Source: Methanobrevibacter sp.
GTDB lineage: Archaea; Methanobacteriota; Methanobacteria; Methanobacteriales; Methanobacteriaceae
Reading direction: 5' to 3'
Length of the DNA stretch: 10,539 bases
Assembly: GCA_016291275.1 (NCBI GenBank)
Contig: JAEEWY010000039.1
Location: forward strand, 1-10,539
Shown here piece after piece: positions 1-7,357 of this stretch. The position numbers were made by a program, and so were the translations under genes. Position 1 is the stretch's first letter; each line of letters starts with the position of its first letter. Under the pieces are notes generated by a model, which was not told the DNA's origin, did not search any database, and saw nothing but the letters and a program-made list of their open reading frames with translations.

Positions 1-86
1 TATTAATTATATTATTTTTTAATTATTCTTTATACTTCTTTAATATTTTTTAAATAATTTTTTAATTATAAGATCAATAAAATATT

Positions 87-110
87 GGGAAAAATAGTGG
101 GAAAAATAGT
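87..110. repeat. 12-bp perfect tandem duplication
   Basis: The unit gggaaaaatagt occurs twice head to tail (87-98 and 99-110) in the AT-rich DNA beyond the 3' end of hdrA. The two copies are identical. There is no sign of a longer array or of a link to a mobile element, so replication slippage is the simplest explanation. Confidence 0.85.
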
Positions 111-141
111 TAGTGAATATACAAACAAATAAAAATTGTTT

Positions 142-177
142 AAAAAAAAAGAAAAAGAAAAAGAGAATAAATCTCTT
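142..177 (-). terminator. hdrA transcription terminator
   Basis: Three bases after the hdrA stop codon the minus strand carries a perfect 6-bp stem (arms 172-177 and 161-166, AAGAGA/TCTCTT) with a 5-nt loop. It is followed at once by a pyrimidine tract of T runs broken by single Cs, down to position 142. A hairpin plus a long T tract fits a terminator; archaeal RNA polymerase terminates mainly on the T tract, so the stem may be accessory or may protect the 3' end. Confidence 0.75.
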
Positions 178-180
178 AAT

Positions 181-2163
181 CTATTTTGCAACATCTTCGA
201 GAGCTGCTGCAATTTGTGCCATAATTTGTTCGGTTTTGAAGTGGTTTTGGTTCATAGCACCAGATGGACATGCACCTACACAGGTACCACATCCTTTACA
301 TAATGCAACGTTAATAGCTGCGTGTTTCTCAGCGCCTTCACCTTCAATACTTACAGCACCGAATGGACATAATTCTACACATACTTCACATGCACCACAA
401 ACGGTGGTATCAGTGTCAGCAGTAATAGGTTCGATTTCTACTTCACCTTTAGCCATTGGGATAGATGCTCTTGATGCTGCAGCAGATCCTTGTGCTACTG
501 CGTCAGGAATATCTTTAGGACCTTGTGCTACACCAGCAATGTAAACACCGTCAGTTAAAGTGTCAACAGGTCTGAGTTTTGGGTGAGCTTCCATGTAGAA
601 TCCGTCGGAAGTTCTGGATAAACCTAAGGTTTGTCTGAGTTCGTTAGATCCTTTAGGAGGTTCTAATCCTACAGATAATACAACTAAGTCGTAGGTGTAT
701 TCAGTTACTTTTCCGAGTAAGGTGTCTTCTGCTCTTACAGTTAAGGTTAAGTCATCGTTTTCGATGATTTCAGCAGGACGTCCTCTGATGAATTCAATTC
801 CGTATTTTTCTTGGGAAGTTTTGTAGAACTCTTCGAATCCTTTACCGAATGAACGGATATCCATGTAGTAACAGGTTACTTCAGTGTCAGGTTCGTGGTC
901 AATACATAATTGAGCGTTTTTCATGGAGTACATACAACATACTCTTGAACAGTAGGATTTACCGATTTGTTCATCTCTTGAACCGACACAGTGGATGAAT
1001 GCAACACGTTTAGGTTCTTTACCGTCAGATGGTTTTTGTACGTGACCACCAGTAGGACCGGATGCGTTGATCATTCTTTCAATTTCCATTGCGGTAATTA
1101 CGTTAGTGTATCTACCGTAACCGTATTCGTATTTTTCAGTTGGGTCATATGGGTCGTAACCGGTTGCTGCAATAATGGTACCAACATGGAGTTCGATTTC
1201 TTCTGGTTCCATGTTACGGTCGATTGCTTCAGGACCACATACGGTTTCACAAAGACCACAGTCGATACAGTAGTTTTTGTCGATAGTTGCACAGAGAGGT
1301 ACTGCTTGAGGGAATGGGATGTAAGCTGCTCTTACCATACCTACACCTTCGTCGTAGTAGTTAGGTATTTCGATAGGACAGACTTCTTGACATTGTCCAC
1401 ATCCAGTACAGTCTTCTTCTTTAACGTATCTAGGTTTTTTCTCAACTTTTACAGTAAAGTTACCGATGTAACCGTCTACTTCTTTTACTTCTGCGTAAGT
1501 AATTAATTCAATGTTTTCGTGTTTGGAAGTGTCTACCATCTTAGGTGCGAGAATACACATGGAACAGTCTAAGGTAGGGAAGGTTTTGTCTAATTGACCC
1601 ATTCTTCCACCGATAGTTGGGTTTCTTTCTACCATGTAGGTTTTGAATCCCATATCAGCTAAGTCTAATGCAGATTGAATACCTGCTACTCCACCACCAA
1701 TAACGAGACATTTTTTGTCTACTGCTACTTTAGAAGCTTCAAGAGGTTCTAATAATCTTGCTTTTGCAACTGCCATACGAGTTAAGTCTTTTGCTTTTGC
1801 GGTTGCTTCAGCAGGTTGGGTCATGTGTACCCAAGAGTCTTGTTCTCTTAAGTTAGCAAATTCAAATAAGAACTTGTTTAATCCAGCTTCTTCTACACAT
1901 CTTCTGAAGGTAGGTTCGTGAAGTCTTGGAGAACATGCTGCTACTACGATTCTGTTTAAGTTGTGTTCTTTGATGTCATCTTGAATAAGACTTTGACCTG
2001 GGTCAGAACACATGTATTTGTAATCTTTTGCTACTACTACGTTAGGTAAAGTTTTTGCGTATTCTGCTACTTCAGGACAGTTTACGACTCCACCAACGTT
2101 TACACCACAGTGGCAAACATATACTCCCACTCTAATTTCTTCGTTATTAATTTCTTCTGCCAT
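181..2163 (-). CDS. hdrA: CoB-CoM heterodisulfide reductase subunit A (HdrA)
   Basis: This is the flavin- and iron-sulfur-containing subunit of the cytoplasmic HdrABC complex. With the MvhADG hydrogenase it bifurcates electrons from H2 to ferredoxin and to the CoM-S-S-CoB heterodisulfide, the last step of methanogenesis. The 660 residues show, in order: an N-terminal Cys-rich segment (C17, C19, C52, C77); an FAD Rossmann motif GGGVAG at 156-161, with GGRMGQL at about 185-191; C200 and C203 (LDCSMC); two CxxCxxCxxxC ferredoxin motifs (C252/255/258/262 and C299/302/305/309); a central cysteine group (C392, C405, C409, C410); and two C-terminal ferredoxin motifs (C589/592/595/599 and C622/625/628/632). 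The length is normal for methanogen HdrA and no cluster ligand appears to be missing. The ATG start is supported by a strong ribosome binding site. hdrB, hdrC and hydrogenase genes are absent here; in Methanobacteriales hdrA is known to lie apart from hdrBC. Identification is very secure. Confidence 0.98.
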   Translation of the reverse strand: MAEEINNEEIRVGVYVCHCGVNVGGVVNCPEVAEYAKTLPNVVVAKDYKYMCSDPGQSLIQDDIKEHNLNRIVVAACSPRLHEPTFRRCVEEAGLNKFLFEFANLREQDSWVHMTQPAEATAKAKDLTRMAVAKARLLEPLEASKVAVDKKCLVIGGGVAGIQSALDLADMGFKTYMVERNPTIGGRMGQLDKTFPTLDCSMCILAPKMVDTSKHENIELITYAEVKEVDGYIGNFTVKVEKKPRYVKEEDCTGCGQCQEVCPIEIPNYYDEGVGMVRAAYIPFPQAVPLCATIDKNYCIDCGLCETVCGPEAIDRNMEPEEIELHVGTIIAATGYDPYDPTEKYEYGYGRYTNVITAMEIERMINASGPTGGHVQKPSDGKEPKRVAFIHCVGSRDEQIGKSYCSRVCCMYSMKNAQLCIDHEPDTEVTCYYMDIRSFGKGFEEFYKTSQEKYGIEFIRGRPAEIIENDDLTLTVRAEDTLLGKVTEYTYDLVVLSVGLEPPKGSNELRQTLGLSRTSDGFYMEAHPKLRPVDTLTDGVYIAGVAQGPKDIPDAVAQGSAAASRASIPMAKGEVEIEPITADTDTTVCGACEVCVELCPFGAVSIEGEGAEKHAAINVALCKGCGTCVGACPSGAMNQNHFKTEQIMAQIAAALEDVAK

Positions 2164-2167
2164 TAAA

Positions 2168-2174
2168 TCACCTT
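2168..2174 (-). promoter_or_regulatory. ribosome binding site of hdrA
   Basis: The minus strand reads AAGGTGA, ending four bases before the ATG. It is a close match to the archaeal anti-Shine-Dalgarno complement GGAGGTGA, the best in the window, and it fixes the hdrA start at 2163. Confidence 0.8.
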
Positions 2175-2224
2175 GTACAAGTAAAATGATTAATCATTTG
2201 ATCTAATTTTTTAAATATATTATA

Positions 2225-2232
2225 TATATAAA
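2225..2232 (-). promoter_or_regulatory. proximal TATA box of hdrA
   Basis: Exact TTTATATA on the minus strand, inside an alternating TA run. Initiation about 25 nt downstream would fall near 2203 and give a leader of about 40 nt that includes the ribosome binding site. The TA-rich surroundings weaken the call. Confidence 0.45.
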
Positions 2233-2265
2233 ATATTAGATAGTTTAATTTTTCTAAAAAGTGAG

Positions 2266-2273
2266 TATATAAA
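2266..2273 (-). promoter_or_regulatory. distal TATA box of hdrA
   Basis: A second exact TTTATATA on the minus strand, preceded by GAAACC (2274-2279), a plausible TFB recognition element. Its less repetitive flanks make it look more like a discrete promoter than the proximal copy. Transcripts from here would start near 2244 and carry a leader of about 80 nt. Confidence 0.5.
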
Positions 2274-2275
2274 GG

Positions 2276-2777
2276 TTTCTATAAATAAGTAGGAGTAAAG
2301 TATATATATGAGAAAATTTTAAATTGATTAAAACTGGATAAATAAAAAAATTTAGTTTCTTTAGTGTTTTTTCAGTTAAATAAGATTAAATTATGAGTAT
2401 TATTAATAATAAATAAAATTTAATTCTTTAAATAGAAAAATAAAATACTTTTTGATACACCTAAAAATTAAAAAAAATACAATGAAAATTTCAAAGAAAG
2501 GTGGAAAAGGCTTTAAAAATTGAAAAATTTCTGAACAAAGATAAGCATCCAAATAGACTTAAATAAGATTTAGATAGAAAATAATTATTATTAAGATAAA
2601 AATAAAGAGAATTAATAAGTATTTAACTCAAATAGAGATTATTTAACTTTATTTTAAGATTTAAGCTAATTTAAAAAATAATAAAAGTAGTGTAACCTTT
2701 TATGCAACACCAAAAATAGAGGAAATTGGCCCTATAAAAATGAGTGAAAAAATTGATAATAATCCTTAAAATGTTCG
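2276..2777. other. AT-rich spacer between the AEC transporter gene and hdrA
   Basis: About 500 bases without an intact gene on either strand. It is dominated by A and T runs. I see no tRNA, CRISPR array, box C/D RNA or inverted-repeat element. Two patches are less AT-rich and read as protein-like on the plus strand (2486-2563 and 2686-2766); they are listed as a possible gene relic. The right edge carries a weak terminator candidate for the transporter gene. Confidence 0.6.
2483..2769 (+). pseudogene. possible decayed gene on the plus strand, family unknown
   Basis: Two stretches read like protein but lie in different frames and lack a usable start. The first (frame of position 2501, GTG) gives KALKIEKFLNKDKHPNR, then a stop at 2564-2566, then DLDRK and another stop. 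The second, in the frame of 2740, follows a stop at 2662-2664; it gives VTFYATPKIEEIGPIK (about 2692-2739) and ends at a TAA at 2767-2769. The sequence between is AT-rich and broken by stops. This could be one frameshifted gene remnant opposite in direction to every other gene here, or chance reading of AT-rich DNA, which naturally favours K, I, N and L. I do not recognise the family, and the call is weak. Confidence 0.2.
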
Positions 2778-2786
2778 TTAAAGGAT
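2736..2786 (-). terminator. possible terminator of the AEC transporter gene
   Basis: On the minus strand a 6-bp stem (ATCCTT at 2781-2786 with AAGGAT at 2762-2767) spans the stop codon. T6 (2747-2752) and T5 (2736-2740) follow a short distance downstream. The stem is not adjacent to the T tract, so this is only a plausible termination zone. Confidence 0.35.
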
Positions 2787-3683
2787 AAACATTAAGAATA
2801 TAGGAATTGTAACAAGACTGAATACAGTGGATGTGAATATGCAATCAGAAGTAAGCTCCCAATCCAATCTATAGGTAACAGCCAATACCAATCCTAACAT
2901 TGCTGATGACATAGCGGCTTCAATGAATCCAATAGTATGTTCAAATCCTGTTATGTTAAGTAAGGACAATACACCCAATGCGATTAAAGGATAGATAATC
3001 AATTTTATAAATGAAGCCAAACCTACCTCCTTGAAATGATTCTTTAATCCGTCAATCTTTAAGGACAGGCCTAAGGAAATCATAATAAGTGGAATGGTAG
3101 CACCAGCCAAGTAAGTCACCACAGTAGATCCAACAGATGTGATTGGAATGCTGAAGATATTGAATGTTATTCCCAATATGATTGACCATAGGGGAAGGAA
3201 TGTCAAGATCTTGCGAATGGCCACTTTGATTTCACCATCAAAAATCAATATCAAGATAAAGCTTAAGACAACAAAGATTATTGAAGTGGAAATGTCACAA
3301 AATACAGCTCTTATCATACCTGCATTGCCAAATATTCCTTGAGTAATCGGATATCCTAAAAAACCTGTGTTTCCTAAAACCACAACAATGACTAGACTCC
3401 AAATTTTCCTCTTGTCCAAGCCTAAAAAATTAAGTAGCAAATAAGTTAATACACCTACTATTAAACTAGTTATCAGCATGTAAACTGTTAAAATACTTAA
3501 TCTTGGAAGTAAGGAAACGTCAGCAGTGTATAAAGCATTGAAAATCATACATGGTAGAGCTATATTGATTACTATATTGTTGAGTGTTTCAACATCATTC
3601 TCTTTCAAAAGACCAATCTTTTTAGATAAGGTCCCTATCAAAATCATGACAATGATTGAAACAATAATAATCCTATAGTCCAT
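2778..3683 (-). CDS. AEC-family (auxin efflux carrier-like) membrane transporter
   Basis: A hydrophobic integral membrane protein of 301 residues with the pattern of the auxin efflux carrier/malonate permease-like family, made of about ten membrane helices in two halves. Recognisable family signatures are LPCMIFNAL in the first half (about 43-51), GNTGFLGYP at about 104-112 and ATIPLIMISLGLS at about 195-207, which are typical of the helix breaks in this fold. Family members move small organic anions or other metabolites; nothing here identifies the substrate. An in-frame TTG at 3704 would add seven residues, but I prefer the ATG at 3683: the first membrane helix begins directly after it, it leaves a sensible leader from the promoter candidate at 3733-3745, and the TTG has no ribosome binding site. 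No strong ribosome binding site precedes the ATG either. Own promoter and upstream radA terminator suggest an independent transcription unit. Confidence 0.9.
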   Translation of the reverse strand: MDYRIIIVSIIVMILIGTLSKKIGLLKENDVETLNNIVINIALPCMIFNALYTADVSLLPRLSILTVYMLITSLIVGVLTYLLLNFLGLDKRKIWSLVIVVVLGNTGFLGYPITQGIFGNAGMIRAVFCDISTSIIFVVLSFILILIFDGEIKVAIRKILTFLPLWSIILGITFNIFSIPITSVGSTVVTYLAGATIPLIMISLGLSLKIDGLKNHFKEVGLASFIKLIIYPLIALGVLSLLNITGFEHTIGFIEAAMSSAMLGLVLAVTYRLDWELTSDCIFTSTVFSLVTIPIFLMFIL

Positions 3684-3732
3684 ATAATCAACAAAAAAAT
3701 TCAATAATTTAAAAAAAAATGTTTAATAAATT

Positions 3733-3745
3733 AAATTTATAAAAA
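3733..3745 (-). promoter_or_regulatory. candidate TATA box of the AEC transporter gene
   Basis: The minus strand reads TTTTTATAAATTT between the radA terminator and the transporter gene. Initiation about 25 nt downstream would fall near 3714, about 30 nt before the preferred ATG at 3683. The surroundings are AT-rich, so the match is suggestive only. Confidence 0.4.
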
Positions 3746-3785
3746 TTAGTTAAAATAGTTTTTGTAAAAAATATGAAAATGAAGT

Positions 3786-3824
3786 AAAAAAAGAAAAAAA
3801 GAATTAATTAGGAGCAATTACTCC
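3786..3824 (-). terminator. terminator of the rpa-radA unit
   Basis: On the minus strand GGAG (3821-3824) pairs with CTCC (3811-3814), extendable by a G-T pair and further A-T pairs. It is followed by AATTAATTC and two 7-base T runs separated by one C (3786-3800). This is the clearest terminator in the window besides that of hdrA. Confidence 0.75.
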
Positions 3825-3846
3825 CAACTATTGAAAATATTTTGAT

Positions 3847-3866
3847 CAAACTTTTTTAAAAGTTTG
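3847..3866 (-). other. perfect 9-bp hairpin directly after the radA stop codon
   Basis: The arms CAAACTTTT and AAAAGTTTG pair perfectly around a 2-nt AA centre; with a realistic loop the stem is about 8 bp. It begins one base after the radA stop and lies about 22 bases before the terminator hairpin. It has no adjoining T tract, so it is more likely a 3'-UTR stability or processing element, or a first, weaker stop, than the main terminator. Confidence 0.65.
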
Positions 3867-3867
3867 C

Positions 3868-4803
3868 TTAGTCTACAATACCATCAGTAGTGACTTTAAA
3901 TACAGCTTCTCCTTCTGGCAAGTGAGGGCTGTCCACTAATCTAGCAATTCTCTTACCAGCTAAACCTTTTTTCAACCAGATTCTGTAAGTGGAAGCGTGT
4001 CCTAAAACGTGTCCACCAATAGCTTTTGTTGGACTTCCGAAGAAAGCGTCAGGTCTTGCTTGAACTTGGTTAGTAAGGAAAACCGCTACATTATATGTAT
4101 TTGCAACTTGTTGCAATGCATGCAAGTGTTGGTTTAACTTTTGTTGTCTTGTAGCTAATGACTCTCTTCCAACATATTCTGCTCTGAAGTGTGCCATAAG
4201 GGAGTCAACAATTACCAATCTTACATTTACACCGCTTTGAATCAATTCATTGATCTTTTCAGCCATCAAGATTTGGTGAGAAGAGTTGAATGCTCTTGCG
4301 ATATGGATTTTTCTTAAGACCTCTTCATGGTCAAGTCCAAATGCATCTGCGATTTGTTCAACCCTTTCAGGCCTGAAAGTGTTTTCTGTATCGATGAATA
4401 CACATTCACCATCTAAACCACCTTTTTCTTTAGGCAATTGGACAGTCACAGCCAATTCATGGGAAATTTGACTTTTACCTGATCCGAATTCACCGAACAC
4501 TTCAGTAATAGCTTGAGTTTCGATTCCACCTCCGATTAACTCATCTACACCTTTACTTCCAGTGGTTATGCGGCCTACATCACGTCTTCTTTCCATTACA
4601 TCAAATGCTGTTTCAAAATCAATTTTTTCAGCTCTACGTGCTGCTTCAATAACTTTTTCAGCTACTCCTTCACCAATTTCTGCCTTTACAGCTAATTCCT
4701 TAGCGGTAGCAGTAGCCAATCTCATCATATCAGCAAAACCAGCTTCTCTTAATTTTTCAGCAGTTTTTTCTCCAACATTAGGTAAGTCTTCAAGTTCTAC
4801 CAT
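3868..4803 (-). CDS. radA: DNA repair and recombination protein RadA
   Basis: The archaeal RecA/Rad51 orthologue, an ATPase that forms a filament on single-stranded DNA and drives homologous pairing and strand exchange. From the chosen ATG it has 311 residues, a typical RadA length for this order. It shows an N-terminal helix-hairpin-helix domain (about 1-60, LEDLPNVGEKTAEKL), the FxxA polymerisation motif FETA at 63-66, Walker A GEFGSGKS at 104-111, Walker B LVIVDS at 196-201, and the DNA-binding loop 2 region around 245-270 (NQVQARPD to GGHVLGHA). No intein is present. A TTG at 4824 would add seven residues, but MVELEDLP is the conserved beginning and GGGTTGAT lies four bases upstream. It follows rpa with a 56-nt gap lacking a terminator, so the two are probably co-transcribed; TTTTATAG in the gap could be an internal promoter. 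Confidence 0.98.
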   Translation of the reverse strand: MVELEDLPNVGEKTAEKLREAGFADMMRLATATAKELAVKAEIGEGVAEKVIEAARRAEKIDFETAFDVMERRRDVGRITTGSKGVDELIGGGIETQAITEVFGEFGSGKSQISHELAVTVQLPKEKGGLDGECVFIDTENTFRPERVEQIADAFGLDHEEVLRKIHIARAFNSSHQILMAEKINELIQSGVNVRLVIVDSLMAHFRAEYVGRESLATRQQKLNQHLHALQQVANTYNVAVFLTNQVQARPDAFFGSPTKAIGGHVLGHASTYRIWLKKGLAGKRIARLVDSPHLPEGEAVFKVTTDGIVD

Positions 4804-4807
4804 AAAT

Positions 4808-4815
4808 ATCAACCC
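4808..4815 (-). promoter_or_regulatory. ribosome binding site deciding the radA start
   Basis: The minus strand reads GGGTTGAT four bases before the ATG at 4803, a partial match to GGAGGTGAT. It favours this start over the upstream TTG at 4824, which has none. Confidence 0.5.
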
Positions 4816-4859
4816 ATTAAACAAATTTATTAAAGTTCATCATACTATAAAATCAAGGC

Positions 4860-7325
4860 TTAAAACTCATTTTTAAAAATCTTTTTAGGTCTAAGCCTTA
4901 TTTCTTCATCATAATTATTGTAAGTTACATCAGCAAGCAATTCTAAGGTTCTTCCTTCAAGATCCATTGCTTTAGTTTCCAAGAATCCTATATCCCCTTC
5001 ACTTTCTTCATATAAAGCAACAATGTCGTCATGTTTCATATCCAACAATTGTTCTACCAATTCATTGAAGAAAGTTACTTGAATCTCACCGGTATCATCA
5101 GTGAGTTTTCCAGGAAGCATCAATAGATATTTAGGTTTATCTATATAATTTCCACAATGAGGACATTCCTCTTCATCCTCATCTTCAAGAGTACGGTTAC
5201 AGACAGGACATTTTGGCATTAAAATCCTTTCTATGAATGGATCTGAGAATGTACCTTTTATTTTTACGCTTCTATCTTCCAATTCAAGACTTGCAATGTC
5301 TTTTGAAGTGTATAATATGTTTTGCAATTCTTCAATGTCTGGAAGACTGGTTAATTCATTGTAGGAAGGCTGCAATATATTTGTTGAATTGCCTATGGAC
5401 AACTCTACACGATTGCTCATGTCATTGTAGTTTACACGTGGATTTTGGATTTTGATTGCCTCATTGATATCATAAGGCAAATTGGTCTTGTCATCCCATA
5501 AGGTCACTGGTATGAAACCTGAATCGTCACCAATGGTCATGTTCCTAACCAATCCTTTGGTTCCATCTTGCCTTTCGAATTCACGAGTGTCCTCGATTTC
5601 CAAGATTCTTGCAACAACTTTAATGTTCATGTCATCTTCTTCTATATCATAAATCTTCTTGGTTTCATAGATTTGCTCTTCTAACTCTTCAAATGAAGGT
5701 AAATCAGATGATTCGGCATCAGAAAGCTCAATCACTCTAGTTGTCTTTCCCACATTTAGTTCAACTTCATACATGCCTAATCTGGTTCTGGCATTTTCAA
5801 CTTGATATGCCTTTCCTATTCCATATGAAGCTTCTGCCTTTTCATCCCAGAAGGAGATTCTCACTTTTCCAGTTGAATCTGCAATATCTCCAGAACGGAC
5901 AAAACCGGTAGTGCCGTCATCCCTTTGGAAGGAATGGGTATCATTAAGGGTAATTAATCTACCAATGATGTCAACTTCATCACCATCAACTTCATGATCT
6001 TGAACTTCCCTAATGGTGATTGGACCTAATTTACTTGCAATTTCATTTAAACTTTCAGCTAAATCCTCGTTTCCTTCAGGATTTACTCTTAATTCAGTAT
6101 TCCAATTGGTATTTACCCTATATCCACTGGTTGCATAATCATCGTATTCGATATTACCGCCCATAACTTTAAGGATATCTCCTTTAGCTACTTTAAGTTT
6201 AGTGTCATCTCCCCAAAGGGTGACTCTTATGGAACCAGTTTCATCAGTGATTTCAATTGATTTCACGAAACCTTTGGTTCCGTCCTGCCTATCGAATGAG
6301 ATAGTGTCTTGGATTTTGGTTACAATACCTATTAAAGTAACATCCTTGATTTCTTGAGCATTTCCAATTTTAATGATGTTTTCCTCGTATTCAGGAATGT
6401 CATAGTCCCCTTCAACCTTGATTATTCTACCGTCCCAATGGGATAATGAGATTTCACCATTTCTTTCTCTGGATTGTTCATTAAGGATTTTTACAATGTC
6501 TCCTTCTTTCAAATCAAGAGTGTTAATTAATTTAACATCCTTATTCCATAAGGTGTAAGCGATCTTTCCAGTCTTATCCTGAATTTCAAGTGAGGTCACT
6601 TTTCCTTTCTTGCCATTGCTTTCATATGAATGAGGAGTAGGAACCCTGATTAATCTTCCAATAATGCTTACCTTTTCATCAGGAACAATATCTGCAATTG
6701 AAATGATGTTTTCTTCATAAACTGGGAACTCAGCAATATTATCCGGATAGTTTTCACTTGTCTCATCAATTGCTCTAAGCAAGGATCTAGGACGTAATGA
6801 AAATTCCTTTCCACCTCTGAATCCATCCTTACAGTCAACATCAGAAATTTCAACAATGTCTCCTTCACTGATATGTTTGAGATGCTTAATGTTTTCAGTC
6901 CAAAGAACAAGCCTTACTTCACCGGTATTATCAGCAATTTGCATATTTGCAAGCTTTCCATCCTCTCCTTTTCTTGAAGTGAATATCTTTGGATTGGAAA
7001 TAGACATTACCCTTGCAATAACACTGAATCCTTGACGGCCAGGTTCAACTTCAGCAATTGTCTTTGGAGTGCCAACATCAAAAGTGTCTACAGGCTCACC
7101 TTTGGTTTCCTCTCCAGTGAATGGATTGACTACCATGTCTATGAAATCCTTATCACTGAAAAAGGAAGCGTCTTTGTATTCTTCTTTAAATTTATTAAAC
7201 TTGTCTATGAATTCATCTTTTGATAAAGCGTCTTGAACCTTTTCCCAACCATCCTTAATGTATTGGAAATCTTCCTCACTAATATCTTCAGCTAAATTCA
7301 TTCCATTGAAAAATTCTTTATCCAT
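4860..7325 (-). CDS. rpa: replication protein A, single-chain multi-OB-fold ssDNA-binding protein
   Basis: The single-stranded DNA-binding protein used in replication, repair and recombination. The 821 residues contain an acidic, helical N-terminal region (1-90), then five OB-fold repeats at about 99-187, 216-305, 327-415, 450-534 and 567-652. A C-terminal OB-like domain (about 686-815) carries a CxxC-CxxC zinc finger (C706, C709, C721, C724). Each OB fold shows a tell-tale D-x-TG or D-x-SG turn followed by an aromatic strand (VLW, YTLW, VTLW, ISFW, VTLW). Folds three to five also share an FxRxDGTxG loop and are clearly recent copies relative to folds one and two. Five OB folds plus a zinc finger in one chain is the arrangement known from Methanothermobacter RPA. 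GAGGG six bases before the ATG supports the start. It lies upstream of radA in the same direction, its functional partner in strand exchange. Annotation tools may label it only 'OB-fold nucleic acid binding protein'. Confidence 0.95.
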   Translation of the reverse strand: MDKEFFNGMNLAEDISEEDFQYIKDGWEKVQDALSKDEFIDKFNKFKEEYKDASFFSDKDFIDMVVNPFTGEETKGEPVDTFDVGTPKTIAEVEPGRQGFSVIARVMSISNPKIFTSRKGEDGKLANMQIADNTGEVRLVLWTENIKHLKHISEGDIVEISDVDCKDGFRGGKEFSLRPRSLLRAIDETSENYPDNIAEFPVYEENIISIADIVPDEKVSIIGRLIRVPTPHSYESNGKKGKVTSLEIQDKTGKIAYTLWNKDVKLINTLDLKEGDIVKILNEQSRERNGEISLSHWDGRIIKVEGDYDIPEYEENIIKIGNAQEIKDVTLIGIVTKIQDTISFDRQDGTKGFVKSIEITDETGSIRVTLWGDDTKLKVAKGDILKVMGGNIEYDDYATSGYRVNTNWNTELRVNPEGNEDLAESLNEIASKLGPITIREVQDHEVDGDEVDIIGRLITLNDTHSFQRDDGTTGFVRSGDIADSTGKVRISFWDEKAEASYGIGKAYQVENARTRLGMYEVELNVGKTTRVIELSDAESSDLPSFEELEEQIYETKKIYDIEEDDMNIKVVARILEIEDTREFERQDGTKGLVRNMTIGDDSGFIPVTLWDDKTNLPYDINEAIKIQNPRVNYNDMSNRVELSIGNSTNILQPSYNELTSLPDIEELQNILYTSKDIASLELEDRSVKIKGTFSDPFIERILMPKCPVCNRTLEDEDEEECPHCGNYIDKPKYLLMLPGKLTDDTGEIQVTFFNELVEQLLDMKHDDIVALYEESEGDIGFLETKAMDLEGRTLELLADVTYNNYDEEIRLRPKKIFKNEF

Positions 7326-7331
7326 ACCAAA

Positions 7332-7336
7332 CCCTC
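7332..7336 (-). promoter_or_regulatory. ribosome binding site of rpa
   Basis: GAGGG on the minus strand with a 6-nt spacer to the ATG at 7325. It argues that the mRNA has a leader, against the leaderless start that the nearest TATA-like box would imply. Confidence 0.6.
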
Positions 7337-7344
7337 GTTTTTTT

Positions 7345-7357
7345 AAATTATAAATTT
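7345..7357 (-). promoter_or_regulatory. weak TATA-like element before rpa
   Basis: AAATTTATAATTT on the minus strand. Its distance would place initiation almost on the ATG, which conflicts with the GAGGG site between them. The true rpa promoter may be another of the AT-rich segments up to about 7450. Confidence 0.2.

Noticed and set aside
113..544. 143-codon open frame on the plus strand over the hdrA 3' end
   Set aside because: It starts in the poly-purine terminator tract (poly-K) and then runs antisense to the hdrA ferredoxin domains; not a gene.
991..1506. 171-codon open frame on the plus strand, antisense to hdrA
   Set aside because: It lies wholly within hdrA, gives a low-complexity F/V/T/C-rich product and reflects the strong codon bias of the real gene on the other strand.
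2482..2523. 13-codon plus-strand frame starting at an ATG (MKISKKGGKGFKN)
   Set aside because: Too short, no ribosome binding site, and a different frame of the same stretch reads better as part of a possible relic.
4838..4850. Box C-like ATGATGA in the rpa-radA gap, suggesting a C/D RNA
   Set aside because: No box D (CTGA) or internal C'/D' partner at a suitable distance, and the gap is too short.
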